Assembly: GCA_051294375.1 (NCBI GenBank) | Contig: CM119264.1 | Coordinates: 30,529,047-30,593,046 of the forward strand | Direction: 5' to 3' | DNA length: 64,000 bases | Origin: Paraspadella gotoi | Taxonomy: Eukaryota > Chaetognatha | Shown here: in pieces, positions 10,801 through 22,379 of the stretch | How the letters are laid out: each line of letters starts with the position of its first letter | Numbering within the stretch: position 1 is the stretch's first letter | The notes under the pieces: generated by a model | What the model saw: only the letters and a program-made list of their open reading frames with translations | What the model was told of the DNA's origin: nothing | The model's database searches: none | Program-made: the position numbers and the translations under genes

Positions 10801-11400
10801 ACCCGGTCATGGAATCTGAAGAAAAAGGAAGAAATGGAAAAAATTAATGAAAAAAATAGAGGAAAGAAAAGATAAAAATGAAAGAGAAGAACAAGTGGTT
10901 GATTGATATTAGAAGTCTTATATTATTTGTTATGTTATGATTCTGTCCGTATCTGTGAAGTGAAAAAAATAAACGTGACTTATCTGATTAGTTTATTACC
11001 GCAGATCCGACAGTTGTCTCGCCTCTGCCGCTGTTTTACGTGATAAAGTTCTCAGCGCCTTTCCCCACCTGGACAATACTTCACCCATGCACTTCCGCTC
11101 CTGCAGCTGACATCACTACAGTTACTCCCGTTAATGTTTCTACTGCTGCTCTCACTTGCTTGCCTGCCTGTCCTCTCTCCCCGGCTGCATCTGACGTCGC
11201 TCGCTGATACCGCGGCCGAGTCTTGAGGTCGTATCGGAGTTTTTTTTTTCCGCTTTTCGACTTTGACGAATGAACTCGAGTCCGAAGTTAACACATTAAG
11301 GTCTTTTCTGGTCTAATGTGTCGAGCGGATGTCGGGGGCAAGGGAGGGGGTGGAGAAGGGGGCGGAGAAGAGGGGCGGAGGTTAAGGAGGGGTAGGGGTG
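10771..11400. other. Mirrored gene-free stretch
   Basis: Reverse copy of 4,780-5,400, including the GA tract (10,770-10,794) and the CTGCAG-containing unique block. No gene supported. Confidence 0.5.
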
Positions 11401-11403
11401 AGT

Positions 11404-11436
<33 letters not shown>

Positions 11437-11775
11437 AGAGAGGAGAGAGAAGAAGAGAGAGAAGAGAGAAGAGAAAGAGAGAGAGAGCGTTCGCTCTCAA
11501 AAACATTGAATCTCCCATGTTGGCATTTCTCGGTACAACATTTTGAAATCTTGCAGATATTATTGATGCATTGAATGGCATCGCAGGACATCGTGTGACA
11601 TTCGCAAATCTCAGCGCTCTCCGAAACGGCACGCCTGACGCAGCTGTGGCGTGATCTGGCGCGTGAAATTAGACGTTCCTGACGTAAGTTGGGCGTCCGA
11701 ACCCGAAAACGCGAAAGCGAAAACTGAGAGAGAAATTATGGCGGAAGGGAAATCGCGGAGTGAACATTGCTAAGA

Positions 11776-11838
<63 letters not shown>

Positions 11839-11996
11839 GATGAAGGGAACTGTGAAGAATGAAGTTGTTTGAGCGATAAACGACAACAACAAGAATACGA
11901 CTCAAACGTGTCCTTTTCTCTCTCGTCTCATCTCTCTCTCTCTCTCTCTCTCTCTCCTCTCTCGTCTCTCTCTCATCCTCTCTCTCTCTCTCTCAC
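11399..11996. repeat. Mirrored GA and CT tracts
   Basis: (GA)n at 11,399-11,488 and 11,778-11,838, then (CT)n at 11,918-11,996, separated by the mirrored unique block. This is the reverse image of 4,209-4,782 with different tract lengths. Confidence 0.85.
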
Positions 11997-12715
11997 CCAA
12001 AGTGATTTTTTAAAACGTCTCTTCTCTTAATCCTCTGCTCCATCGGACGTTAAAGTTGACGTTGACCGCCAGGAGGCGACGAACACAAATTCCATATTTC
12101 ATTCGCGATTTCCGCCGAAAATGTTAACGCTGCCTCCTCCTCCTCCTCCTTCCTCCTCCGCCGGCCGCCGCCGCGCCCCGCGCCGCTGCAGAGAGGCTCA
12201 GTCTTAAAACTGGCCTCTTTAATCGTCGCGCCGATTAAAGTAGAAGTAAAGAAGATCCTCTTGGGCTGACGTTCCATCTCGTCAAGGGCGGAAAATTGAT
12301 TAATATTCATGTTATTAAACTATAAACTATTTGAATATCTTTTAATGATATCTAAGGTCATAATCTGCAATAAGCTGATGAAAATAAGTAAGTATATCTT
12401 TAGGATATTCATTTAGAATAAAAAAAAAGGCGTTTACATGTCTAGTCCTTCATACTTTGAGCTATAATTATAATCTTAATTTTATTCAAATGCGACGCTT
12501 TTGAAAAATATAGCACATATTTCTCAATAAAATTGCCAAGAGAGACAGACCGACCCTCAAAGGCTTCAACAATGGACTCTGCCCACCGATGAAGGTGACT
12601 GCTTCCTCGCCAGCTGCGCTCTTCATTTTATTAAGGAATTTAGTAAGCGACGTTCAAACATTTTTTTTTAAATCTCTGCGTTCTTCTCTTTTCCATCAAT
12701 TCTTTAAATTTTTTA
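11997..12715. other. Mirrored gene-free stretch
   Basis: Reverse copy of 3,514-4,208, with (TCC)n and GCC-rich runs at 12,130-12,190 and AT-rich sequence from 12,290. No exon is supported. Confidence 0.5.
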
Positions 12716-12807
12716 TCTCTCTCTCTCTCTCCTCTCTGTCGTCTCTCTCTCTCTCTGTCTCTCTTCATTCTCTCTCTCTTTCTCTGTTTCGCTCTCTCTC
12801 CTCTTTT

Positions 12808-12840
<33 letters not shown>

Positions 12841-12884
12841 GTCTCTCTCTCTCTCCTCTCTCCCCTCTCTCCTCTCTCTCTCAA
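12716..12884. repeat. (CT)n microsatellite
   Basis: Mirror of the GA tract at 3,353-3,513, ending at AAGCTT. Yields a false leucine/serine-rich open frame on the plus strand. Confidence 0.9.
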
Positions 12885-15120
12885 GCTTAAAAAACAGGTT
12901 GGTAATGAATGTGAGGGAGGGGGTGGCGGGGCACGGGAAGTCAGAGTGGGATCGAGGTGTTGTTCACATATGAGAACCGGTTAGCGTACGAGCGGCGGGA
13001 TGGCGTTTTTGGTGGGGGTAGGCACCTACGACCGGTTTATGGCATCTCTTCGATTATTCAACCGCGAAAACGGAAAGGGAAGAGGAAAACGAGGAAAAAT
13101 TGGAGTCGTTGGAAGGCATTGGATGGGGAAAAGACAGAGACAAAGAGAGAGAGAAAGAGAGTAGGAAAACCCAGCAATTAATTATGACGTGTAAGTTTAA
13201 GACAAAATAGTGGTTTTTGCTTTTATTTAGTTTTGAAAAAGTTTTTAAATTTTTAAAATTGTGCCAAAAAGGTTTACCACGCACTAGCATTAAAAAAGTT
13301 TACTAACTAGAGTAAATTGGTAGTATTGTACAAACTTATTGAACAAAATATCTTAAACTTTTTCAATTCTTTTTGTCGCAACTTTAACAGAATTGGAGTT
13401 GCGCTTCTGTTATTCATCTCAATTTGGACTTTCTCAGATTCGAATCAAATTTGAATCATTCGCACGAGCAAAAACAAAAGAAAAAGAAAGAGTAAGAGAT
13501 AGTTTTCTCACTTTTCCCCGCTTGCGGGAGCGTTGGGTCGAGTCAAAAAACGTCATCCCTTTGAGGTGTTAAAACTTAAGACTCGAGCGAAAATGTGTGA
13601 TTCGGCCCTGTCACGCGCTTTGGCTACACACAAGTGGACACACGAAAGGCTCTCAAGCCAATGTCACAGGTCTTTAGATTGGGTTCTCGCGAGTAGAAAG
13701 AGACCGAAATTGTACTGTATTGTATAGTCTTGCAATTGCATTCCGATATGTGTGACACTAGTTCCGTCGTCCCAGTCAGGCCCTTGGCCATTCTTCACAC
13801 TTCGGCCCCCATAAAAATCTGTATTATATACTGAATGAGTACGAAAAGAATGATTATGTCTCTCTGTCTCTCTGCTGTCTCTCAATTAGTTCTCTTCGAC
13901 CTCTACTCATCCTCTCAATCTCTCCTCTCATTTTCTCTCTATCCTTCTCTCTCCTTCATTAGTTTCTTCTCTCTACCTTCTCTCTCTTCAGCGGTGACAT
14001 TTGAACAAACTTCTAAGCTTTCTCGGATCTCAGCAATTGATCAGATTAAGTCACTTGCATGAAGCTGGATCAAGGTTTCTCTCATAGAAGCGAGGTCGAA
14101 GCCGATTATTGTACTGCCCGTTGTTTCGAATAGTAACGCCTAATCGAGGGCGCACGGAGCAGGGATAGCATTTGTTTGAGGGTGACAATACGAAATTTAC
14201 GAAAACTCACCAAACCAGAAATGCGCCATCTCTCGGAAAAATTTAAGCAATTATCACAAGCATTCACTCACCTTAGTGAGCCAGAAAAGGAAATAATCAT
14301 AGATAGCAATGCGTAACCAAGCCTGATTATCATGCGCGTGATTGCATGTCTTATGCCTAACATACATGAAACTCACATTTAGGCACTCAATCGGTAATAC
14401 ACAGACCTAGAAATGCAAATTCTGCTAAGATTGCCTCGCCTTAAAACAATATATACCATTAAGGATTATTAATTAATTAAATTATTTTAGTACGTAACAC
14501 AAACTTAACCCGTAACATAATTCAAGTTTTTATATTATCGATTTGATACTCATTTTCCGGCCGGCGAGCCAATCCCCCGAAAAACGGTCAACAATCCTAA
14601 TCCCACGCGTTGCCAACTATTTTTCTCCATTATCTCCGTCATAATATTTTTTTTCCCATGAGCGTTTATTTAACATACCCTGGATTTGGCCTTATTTTTT
14701 TTCCCTATGAGCGTTATATACCGAATCCTGGATTTCGGCCTTTATGCTCCTTCGCTTCTTTGTCAAGATTTCCGAGCTTATCCTTTAATAAAGCTTCGAT
14801 AACGAAGAAAGGAACAACGGGGCGCGTACGGTGACGCACATAAAAGGGGTGGGTGTGGTAATCGGTTTCAGTGGTCCAGTTTATCCTCCCCCTCCCCCAC
14901 GTCCGCGAACCCGAGATGGCCCAATATTTCCCGTCATAACAACATCAGAGAAGGCGAAAGATCAGGCACGTGGCATTTTTTTTCCTTTTCGAAAGCGCGA
15001 AGTGAACATTCGCCGTGACACTAATAGCCCGTGACAACAACAACATAGAATTGCCGTGCCAGCGCCGTAACAATTTGCCGTGGCTTCGACGTGCATTCGT
15101 CGTGGGCATTACAGTTCTGC
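12885..15120. other. Mirrored gene-free stretch
   Basis: Reverse copy of about 1,350-3,350. It includes the degenerate pyrimidine region (13,860-13,990) and the duplicated TATATA-like block (14,650-14,750). The region at 12,900-13,050 has a G-rich segment (GGGAGGGGGTGGCGGGG) not evident in the other arm. No coding exon supported. Confidence 0.45.
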
Positions 15121-15121
15121 G

Positions 15122-16450
15122 TCATCTCTCTCTCGTCTCTCTCTCTCTCATCTATCTCTCTTCTCTCTCTCCTTCTCTCTCATCTCTCTCTCTCTTCTCT
15201 CTGCCTCTCTTCCTCTCCTTAACTAATCCGCCTTTTCCTTCCCATTCCCATTCTTTCTGTCTCTCGCTGGGTTGACATCACGCGCAATGTTTTTAATCAA
15301 CCTCGTTAGGCTTTTATACACAAACGGACGAAATGCAATTTATGGTCGTAAACTTTATTCGCTCCTTCTTCATCGCCGACGGAAAACTAGAAGTACCGAT
15401 GGCGTCATCGGCACCGTAGCGACGCGAGGAAGAAACCCCTGCAAACGTAGAATTCCCCAACCTACTCTCAACACAGTTAGTTCTGGGTTGGTCTGAGGTC
15501 AGCACTTGACTTCCAGCGGGATCTTCAATGAAATCTATGTACTCTTTTGGATGAGGAAATAAGAATATGAATAATAAACGAATATATACAGCGAGATGTA
15601 AAAAACGAATAATGTTTTATTTTGTAAAACTAATAAACAAAATTGAGAAAAGACTGGGCTGACGAATTTGCAACAAGTTTTCTTCCTCACAATTTGTGTT
15701 TGCGGTCAAATTTCTCATTTTTAGTCGCAATCGTTCAACTTTCCTCACCATTGGTCAGGTTTTTCAAACGGTGAAAAGTCTCTTCACAGTTTTGAGTCGC
15801 TCGATGGTGATTCTTCCCACATTTCTTTCTTTTTTTTTATCTCCAAAAAGAAAGAAAGAAAAGAAGAAACGGAAAAAGGAAGAAAGAATGGGAAGCGGCC
15901 AGCACGCCCACCCTCCGTCAGCGTCTGGTTTCTGCGTCTCCTTTCGATTCTCTCCAGGTCCTATGTTTTTTCCATGTTCGCCTTTCTCCGCCTTGTCCCA
16001 TCACGCAAGCCCTAACCATGTTCTAACCTGATGCAAAGTCTGTTTTTTCATTCATTGAAAAGGGTCGAGCACAGTTTCGTCGAACAGCTGACTACGATAA
16101 GCAAAACGAGCATCGCCGAACGAGAAGAGCTAATACATGACTCCAGGATAGTGTCACCCGGAGATCATCCCGACATCTCTACCTGCACACTCGCCTTACC
16201 TACCCCATCTCCCTCCCTTATCCAATCCCCTCACCTATCCAATCCCCTTCCCTATCCAATCCCCTCCTCTATCCTTACCTACCCATCTCCACCCCCTCCC
16301 ATCACTTTCTTCCAAAATCCCCACAAACGCCACGCCGTCCAATCTCGGATGAACCATTTCTCACGCTACCGACGCAACCAGATTAATTGCAAATTCGCCG
16401 CGAATTGTCCACATCTGACAGAAAACAAAAAAAGAACAAGAAAACGAGGC
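15122..16450. other. CT tract and outer right-arm sequence
   Basis: CT tract (15,122-15,205), then the reverse copy of 88-1,230, including a C-rich degenerate CCCTATCCAAT repeat (16,200-16,300). The 111- and 200-codon frames at 15,696-16,633 are compositionally biased and not conserved in the left arm, so they are not called. Confidence 0.5.
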
Positions 16451-16565
16451 GGCGGGTCTGCGGCGGTCCGGCGGCGGTCGCGCGCGGTCCGCGGCGGTCC
16501 GCGGCGGTCCCGCGGCGGTCCGCGGCGGTCCGCGGCGGTCCCGCGGCGGTCCGCGGTGCGGCGGC
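16451..16565. repeat. GC-rich 10-mer minisatellite
   Basis: About ten copies of GCGGCGGTCC / CGCGGCGGTCC. Each unit junction contains CCGCGG, so the array can fold on itself. It generates proline/arginine/alanine-rich false frames in all readings. Confidence 0.9.
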
Positions 16566-17330
16566 CAGCGGCCTTCTCCAGGCGTCTGCTCGTCCCTGAC
16601 CCTCGCGATCAGGCGGAGGTGGGGAATGGATAGGGGGGCGAGAGAGCCGTGTTCGGCGCACCGACCCGGTTTTTCTGCCTTCCGCCGCTCTTCCGCGGGT
16701 ATATACATCTCTGCGGATGAAAAGAAACGAGGAGGAGAAAGAGAAGTTTCGTTGTCGTCGTTCGTCGTCGTTCGTCGTTCGTGTGCTCGTCGCTTGGGCA
16801 ATGCGAGATCACCGAAAGAACATGCGACCTTGCCTTCATGCCACTGTCCATCAGAAACGTACCCCGGAATATCCTCATTCCTTCAGTACGGTCGCATCGG
16901 CTTGTTTTTTTTTTTTACGCATTGGCTTAAATTCGCCAAGGGGAATGGCCAATTCTCTAATTCCCTCATTCTTATTGGCTAACTCTTTTCATTGGCTAAG
17001 TCATCCCAAAATGCCCACTTTCTGAGAACCGAATGAGTTTGCGTTGTCCTACTTTGTGGCAACCACCTTCCAGATTGCGTCTGGATTTAGGAACCCTCCT
17101 CTAATCCAAAAAAAAAATCATTCAGTGGAAATAGAAATTTAAGAATGTATAGAATTGGAAGGTGGAAGAAAAAGAGGAGAAAAGTAGAATAGGAAGAGAG
17201 ATCTAGGAAAATAGAAGGGAAAGACTAAGAAGGAGAAAATTAAGAAATGAGAGGCATGAAAACATCGAGAGGAAATAGAAAAATGGAGTAGATAAGGTTA
17301 ATGGAGAGTTAGTATGGGAAATGGGCTGGG
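16566..17330. other. Possible promoter-like CpG stretch, then AT-rich DNA
   Basis: 16,600-16,800 is CpG-rich and contains GGGTATATACATC (TATA-like, about 16,698) followed by a TCGTCGTTCGTCG tandem (16,749-16,795). No convincing initiating exon follows. 16,900-17,330 is AT-rich, with purine-rich sequence from 17,110, and without a gene. Confidence 0.35.
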
Positions 17331-17535
17331 AAGAGAGAGAGAGAGAGAAAACAGAGAGAGAGAGAGAGAGAGGTGGGGAAGAGGCAAAAAAGGAAAAAAA
17401 AATTTGAGGCAAACAAAAAGTCAAGGGGATGAAATAAAAAGAAAGAAAGAGAAGAAAGAAGAGAGAAAGAAAGAGAAAGAAAGAAAAGAAAAAAAGAAAA
17501 GAAAGAAGAAAGAAAAGAAAAAAGAAGAAAGACAG
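17331..17535. repeat. Purine-rich (GA)n / (GAAA)n tract
   Basis: GA repeats (17,331-17,372) followed by an AAAGAAAGAGAAGAAAG-type tract (17,438-17,535). The minus strand reads as false Phe/Leu/Ser-rich frames. Confidence 0.85.
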
Positions 17536-18503
17536 ATAGACCCAACACAAAGGACAGATTTATTTGTATTCTTGGATTAACGATTTCTCTTCTTCGACGG
17601 TCCAAGATTCGATGCGAAAGAAAACAAAAAACAAGGCAAAACGAAACATCGAAAATCTGTTTCCGCCTGGAGACGAAAACAGACGCGAGGAAAGACGCCA
17701 CACTTTCGCGCGAAAGGGGGCGGGTGGGCGTGGCAGACCCTTTTGTTTTGCGGGAGGAATTCCGCGTGACAAATTATAAATGAGCGATCTATAATTGAAA
17801 GTAAAGAAGAAAAAAATATTTTTCTGTTGATTGAATAAAGTTGGGAGTTAAAAATATTTGAAGAAGATAAAGAATCGATTTAAGGAGGTTTTAGGCCGAT
17901 AAATATTTAGGAGTAATGATTTGAAATGAATGTATATAAATGTATATTGTAACCAGTTTAAGGAGCTTTTTTTTATTATTTAGGGTTTATTTATTTATTT
18001 TTGTTTAATAATATTATTTACTTTGTAATTGAGAGATGTAGATGATGAAGTTTAAGGTGACTTAAATTTCGCATAATTAACACATAATTGTTTTAATTAA
18101 TGAAAAAATAATAATACCCCAAAATAATTAGGATAATCCTCAGAGGAATAAATTATCCAACTGCCCTCCAACCCCGTAACACAATTCCCTTTGCTCGATC
18201 TTTAACAAGTCCCCCTTCTTTCTCTTTCCAGCTTCAACGCCAACCATCTTTCAGTCGCCGATTTTTGGCGGGGAAAAGTCGTCGTCGTTTCTTTCAATCG
18301 TCAAAAAGACAGAAAGCAAGACGTCCGGTCCGCAACCGGTCTGACCCACACGACAAGGTGGCTGCATCACATGAGAGGGTGGGGTCCCGCATTTAACTAT
18401 AGGTGGAGTCTGAAGGACCCTCGAATGCGAGTTGGTACTTTAGCATTGAGTCTCTACTGCAAGGTTGGTCTTAGTCTAGGAATGATGCAGTTTTATAATG
18501 CAT
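17536..18503. other. Gene-free stretch
   Basis: 17,560-17,780 is CpG-rich, with a 71-codon plus frame of basic composition (starting at 17,564) that I cannot support as an exon. 17,780-18,170 is strongly AT-rich. 18,230-18,450 is a mixed block without clear splice sites. Confidence 0.4.
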
Positions 18504-18610
18504 CCCTCTCTCTCTCCCCCTCTCCCTCTCTCCCCTTCTCCCTCTCTCTCGTCTCCCTCTCTCTCTTCCTCCTTCTCTCCTCTCTCTCCTCTCTCTCTTC
18601 TCTCTCTCAG
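18504..18610. repeat. (CT)n / (CCCTCT)n tract
   Basis: Pyrimidine repeat with CCC interruptions, followed by CTCTCAGG. Confidence 0.85.
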
Positions 18611-19035
18611 GTCAAAAATTCGCCTTCATTTTCCTTTTTAGTCGGTGCCTGTCATCTTCAGTCAGTTTTGACCTTCGAACCTCAATTGTTCACTTGTTTC
18701 GATTGTCCTTTTCTTTTTTTTCTCAAGTTGAAGGAAGAAACTTGATAACAAAAAAAGGGATTTGCCATGGTAATAGCATATTCTCAGATTCATAAAATTA
18801 AATTCGTTCTTATACTAAACTTTATTTAAATAGTTAAAAATCGAAAGCATGCATCTAAAAATGTAATATCATTGCTTTCAAAGCAAAATATATACTTTAA
18901 ATCCTATTCTTATTTTTACCGAAATTAAAAAAAATATAATTTAAAATCCGTTCGAATAGAAAATCACTCAACTTTATTTCATCATCGAATTTAATTCTGA
19001 AATGAAATTGCTAAATCTTGCAAATCTGTTCAAGC
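18611..19035. other. Gene-free AT-rich stretch
   Basis: No exon seen. AT-rich from 18,770 to 19,000. Confidence 0.5.
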
Positions 19036-19077
19036 CTCCTCTCTCTCTCTCTTCGTGGTCTCTTCTCTCTCTCTTTT

Positions 19078-19147
<70 letters not shown>

Positions 19148-19445
19148 ACGACTAAATTGACTCACTTTAATAAAGCTCCAAAACCATTAAAGTCGTACAA
19201 ACTAGAGTTGAGAACGCCCCCGAGAGGAGAGAGAGAGAGAGAGAGAGAAGATGAGAGCAGAGAGAGAGAGAGGAGAGAGAGAGAAGAGACGGAGAGGGGG
19301 ATTAAAAGAGAGAAAAATGAAAATTGTTTTCCATTTTTCCTCGCATTCCTTCCATTTTTCAGATTAATATCGGTTCACAGTTCTGGACTCAATCGTCAGT
19401 TTATCCTTTAAAATCCAGTTATCTTCCACGCGCCCGATGAATCTC

Positions 19446-19478
<33 letters not shown>

Positions 19479-19654
19479 TCTCTCTCTCTCCACGCACATT
19501 ACATCCAGCTATAGCCTGAGAAATCCAGCAACAGTCACTAAGTTACCTCTTCGCGTTTCCATCGGACTTTGTTTCCATTCCTGAATGATTTTTCATTAAA
19601 TGGAAATTCGAATGATGTTCCTTTTTCTCTATTTTTCCCTCTCTCTCTCTCTCT

Positions 19655-19715
<61 letters not shown>
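19036..19715. repeat. Cluster of four CT/GA tracts
   Basis: (CT)n at 19,036-19,142, (GA)n at 19,224-19,310, (CT)n at 19,441-19,491 and (CT)n at 19,639-19,715, separated by 80-150 bp of unique DNA. The alternation of CT and GA gives complementary partners a few hundred bases apart. Confidence 0.9.
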
Positions 19716-19717
<2 letters not shown>

Positions 19718-19894
19718 AGATGCAAATGAATAGAGGCCAGCATCGAGTAAAAAGAAAAGGATTTATTGTTACTCTAATAATAAGAATCGGGTTTTCGGCG
19801 TGCGGGTTTAGCGAGAATGGCGGTGACAGGCGAGGCGGCACCCTGTAGGCGTAACGGCCCGGCACCGTGCGGGTTACGGGTGACGCTAAGAAAA

Positions 19895-20000
19895 AATAGG
19901 CGGCGCTGCAGAGTTTAATTTGCGGCGCTGCTTTGCGAAAATGGGCTAAATCGTGGAGGTTAAGGGCGGCGCTGCTCGGCAAACGACGGCGCTGCTAGGT
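19895..20000. repeat. GCGGCGCTGC short interspersed repeat cluster
   Basis: The 10-mer GCGGCGCTGC occurs at 19,900-19,909, 19,922-19,931 and 19,966-19,975, with a one-base variant (ACGGCGCTGC) at 19,986-19,995. Spacings are irregular (22, 44 and 20 bp). The surrounding 19,800-20,030 block is G+C-rich in otherwise AT-rich DNA. No protein frame explains it. Confidence 0.75.
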
Positions 20001-20030
20001 GCGTTCTTAGCAGGATGGCAGGCAGCGCGG

Positions 20031-20735
20031 ATGTTTTTCCTTACGCAATGACGATTCACTTTCTTCCAAATGAGTCTAACTCAATTATTAAATCTCCATT
20101 TAATTTTAATTTTTACTTTAATAACTGAAAATTAAAATTCCCTTCATCGAAATGTCAAAATTTTCACTTGAATTAACTTCGGCCTCTCACTTTTCTCTCT
20201 CTTCAACTTAGACCCCTACCCCTACCTTTCACCAAAATGGCGTCACCACCATCTCACCGCTACATCGACACCGACGACCATCCTTTAACCACCCCATTTT
20301 CACCACCCATTAACACATTTTAACCACCATTTCTTTTCTCAGATCCCAACTCAAAAAAAAAACCTCTGTTCATTTACGGTTAGGTTTTTGCTTCGTTGAT
20401 TTTTGATTTTCTAATTTAAATTTTTTTTTAACTTTTTTTCTTATTTGGTTTTCGAGTAGAAACTATTTTTTAAAAAGAAAAAATGTTGAACTATTTTTAA
20501 AATTTTTAATTTTTACTTTCAATCTTTTTGTAAAACCGCACACGCCATGAATTTAATACATGCATTTAATAGAAAAAGATACATGGAACTTAATCAAAAG
20601 ACGAGAAGCCTGAACCGGAACAAAACCATAATTAACTTACTTTCTCAAATTTAAGTTCAATTATTTCGATTGTTAATGCGGCTTAACAATTTTCCTCCGG
20701 CCTTTCATTACTAAGACGGAAGTGATCTAGTTTGT
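20031..20735. other. Gene-free AT-rich stretch
   Basis: Contains CACCAAAATGGCGTCACC near 20,230, an ATG in good context, but the frame closes after about 30 codons. The rest is AT-rich with T-runs. Confidence 0.45.
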
Positions 20736-20739
20736 GGTC

Positions 20740-20764
20740 TCTCTCTCTCTCTCTCTCTCTCTCC

Positions 20765-20819
<55 letters not shown>

Positions 20820-20868
20820 TTCCAATATAGCCAAGCCCGTTTCCTTGATACAATTCAAAATTAAATTC

Positions 20869-20938
<70 letters not shown>
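20740..20938. repeat. Two (CT)n tracts
   Basis: CT repeats at 20,740-20,821 and 20,871-20,938 around a 50-bp AT-rich spacer. Confidence 0.9.
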
Positions 20939-20939
<1 letters not shown>

Positions 20940-21440
20940 GATATAAAATTACAATTGAAAAAATCGAAATTTTTAATTACTAAAAAAATTACAAAATTAC
21001 AATATTACAACAATTACAAAATCAAAGTTCGTTGAAAAGTTTTCTCATTTTTTCGCCAGCGAAGTGAAGCGTCTGATGTTTTTCCCCTAACAATTGTCTC
21101 TCGCAAAAAAATCTTTTTTTAAAACAATAGGGAAAGGCGAACGCGCGGCTAAATCATCTTTAACTCACCTACATTATCTAAAATCCTTTATCGTTATTCC
21201 ATCTCCAACCCCATCTTCTTCAGATGACATCTGTTTCATATTCTCTCCCCGCCGCCTCTTTCTTCGCCCCCCTCGCCTCCGCCAAAAACTCACCCTTGAC
21301 GCTAACGCCTCTACCGAGAATGACGTGTCCCGCCTTCCGTCCTCTCGCCCGCGCGCGCCCCGCCGTCATAAGATCACGTGTCAAATACTTACTCCGTGGA
21401 TATTCCGAAGTCTAACATCCGGGCCTCGCTTATATGGGCG
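20939..21440. other. AT-rich then CpG-rich unique block
   Basis: 20,939-21,060 is AT-rich. 21,200-21,430 is CpG-rich with CACGTG (about 21,375) and a 63-codon plus frame after TCTTCTTCAG, an acceptor-like site at about 21,222. On the minus strand a GTGAGT donor-like site lies at about 21,290. Neither candidate exon shows a recognisable domain. It could be an unrecognised first exon or promoter. Confidence 0.3.
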
Positions 21441-21441
21441 G

Positions 21442-22007
21442 TAAGGTGGAGGGAGAGGAGGGAGGAGAGAGACGTGGGGGAGGGAGAGAGAGAAGAGGAA
21501 AGCAGAAGGGATGGAGAGCGATGGAGGAGAGCCGGAGATGGAGAGAAAGTGAAAGAGAGAGTAGATAGAGAGAGGCGTGCGGAGAAGAGAGAGAAGAGGG
21601 AGACAGGAAAGAACGAAAGAAAGAGAGCATACACAGAGGGAAGAGAAGGGGACGATGCCGAGCGGGAAACGAAAAGGGACAAAAATGCATTTCTAGTAAA
21701 TGTTGTCAAAAAGCGAACCGAAATTAATAATTGAAAATTTCTCAGCCTGAAATGGGATCCATGTTGCTTGAAGAGGAGAGGAGAAAAGGAGGAAGAGGAA
21801 GAGGGAGGAGGGGTGGAGAGAAAGGAGAGGTGAGCAGAATTGGGTCGGGTAAGAAAAGCCGGTCTCTGGTTTTGATTGGAGAAGATGACTGATGAAATTC
21901 TCGATGAGAACAGATAGATCTTTTGCATTAATAGGAGAGGTGCAGAGAGAGGAGAGAGAGAGGGAGAGAAGGAGAGAGAGAGAGAGAGAGCGAGAGTGAT
22001 GAGAGAG

Positions 22008-22045
<38 letters not shown>

Positions 22046-22118
22046 TATGACGAGGGAGACTTCAACACCTCTAATGGAGGACGTCTGGTGAGACGTGCGA
22101 TAGAAATGTTCATCTTCT

Positions 22119-22149
<31 letters not shown>

Positions 22150-22169
22150 CGAGAGAGAAGGAGAGCAGA
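21442..22169. repeat. Purine-rich low-complexity region
   Basis: GGAGAGAGG-type degenerate repeats (21,442-21,640), GGAGGAAGA repeats (about 21,770-21,830) and (GA)n (21,948-22,048; 22,120-22,166), ending at a 25-N gap. The 276-codon minus-strand frame is an LS/SP-rich artefact. Confidence 0.85.
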
Positions 22170-22194
22170 NNNNNNNNNNNNNNNNNNNNNNNNN
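22170..22194. other. Assembly gap of exactly 25 N
   Basis: One of four 25-N gaps (also 39,437, 55,821 and 59,879). A fixed size implies a placeholder inserted by software rather than an estimated gap length. Confidence 0.9.
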
Positions 22195-22244
22195 GACGCC
22201 GTCCGACGCCGTCAGCCATTTTCGGCGCCGGCGGCTTCGTCTTT

Positions 22245-22345
22245 TAGCGCCGTGACAATCGCGTCGTGACAATCACCCCTTGACATGGACGCCGTGACAA
22301 TGACGCCGTGACAATGACGCCGAGACAATGACGCCGTGACAATTG
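22245..22345. repeat. 14-bp minisatellite ccgtgacaatgacg
   Basis: About seven copies of a 14-mer, ccgtgacaatgacg, with the first copies more diverged (gtgacaatcgcgtc, cttgacatggacg). CpG-rich, unlike the AT-rich sequence that follows. Confidence 0.85.
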
Positions 22346-22379
22346 CGCCGCTCTGATTCCGGTGCCATTTGGAAGCTCC

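Larger units (their letters stand above)
8109..16560 (-). repeat. Right arm of giant inverted repeat
   Basis: Reverse-complement partner of 1-8,019, in mirrored order: CpG-rich block, reverse LINE, CT/GA tracts, minisatellites, GC-rich 10-mer array. Sequence beyond 16,560 has no partner inside the window because the left arm is cut by the window edge. The indel-rich divergence looks more like unpolished long-read sequence than like an old, base-substituted duplication, but this is inference. Confidence 0.9.

Noticed and set aside
16031-16633. 200-codon plus-strand frame
   Set aside because: C-rich degenerate repeat followed by the GC 10-mer array. Not conserved in the left arm.
21389-22219. 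276-codon minus-strand frame
   Set aside because: Leucine/serine/proline-rich reading of purine repeats, and it runs through a 25-N gap.
22245-22345. CRISPR-like array
   Set aside because: Units are contiguous 14-mers without unique spacers, in a eukaryotic context; this is a minisatellite.
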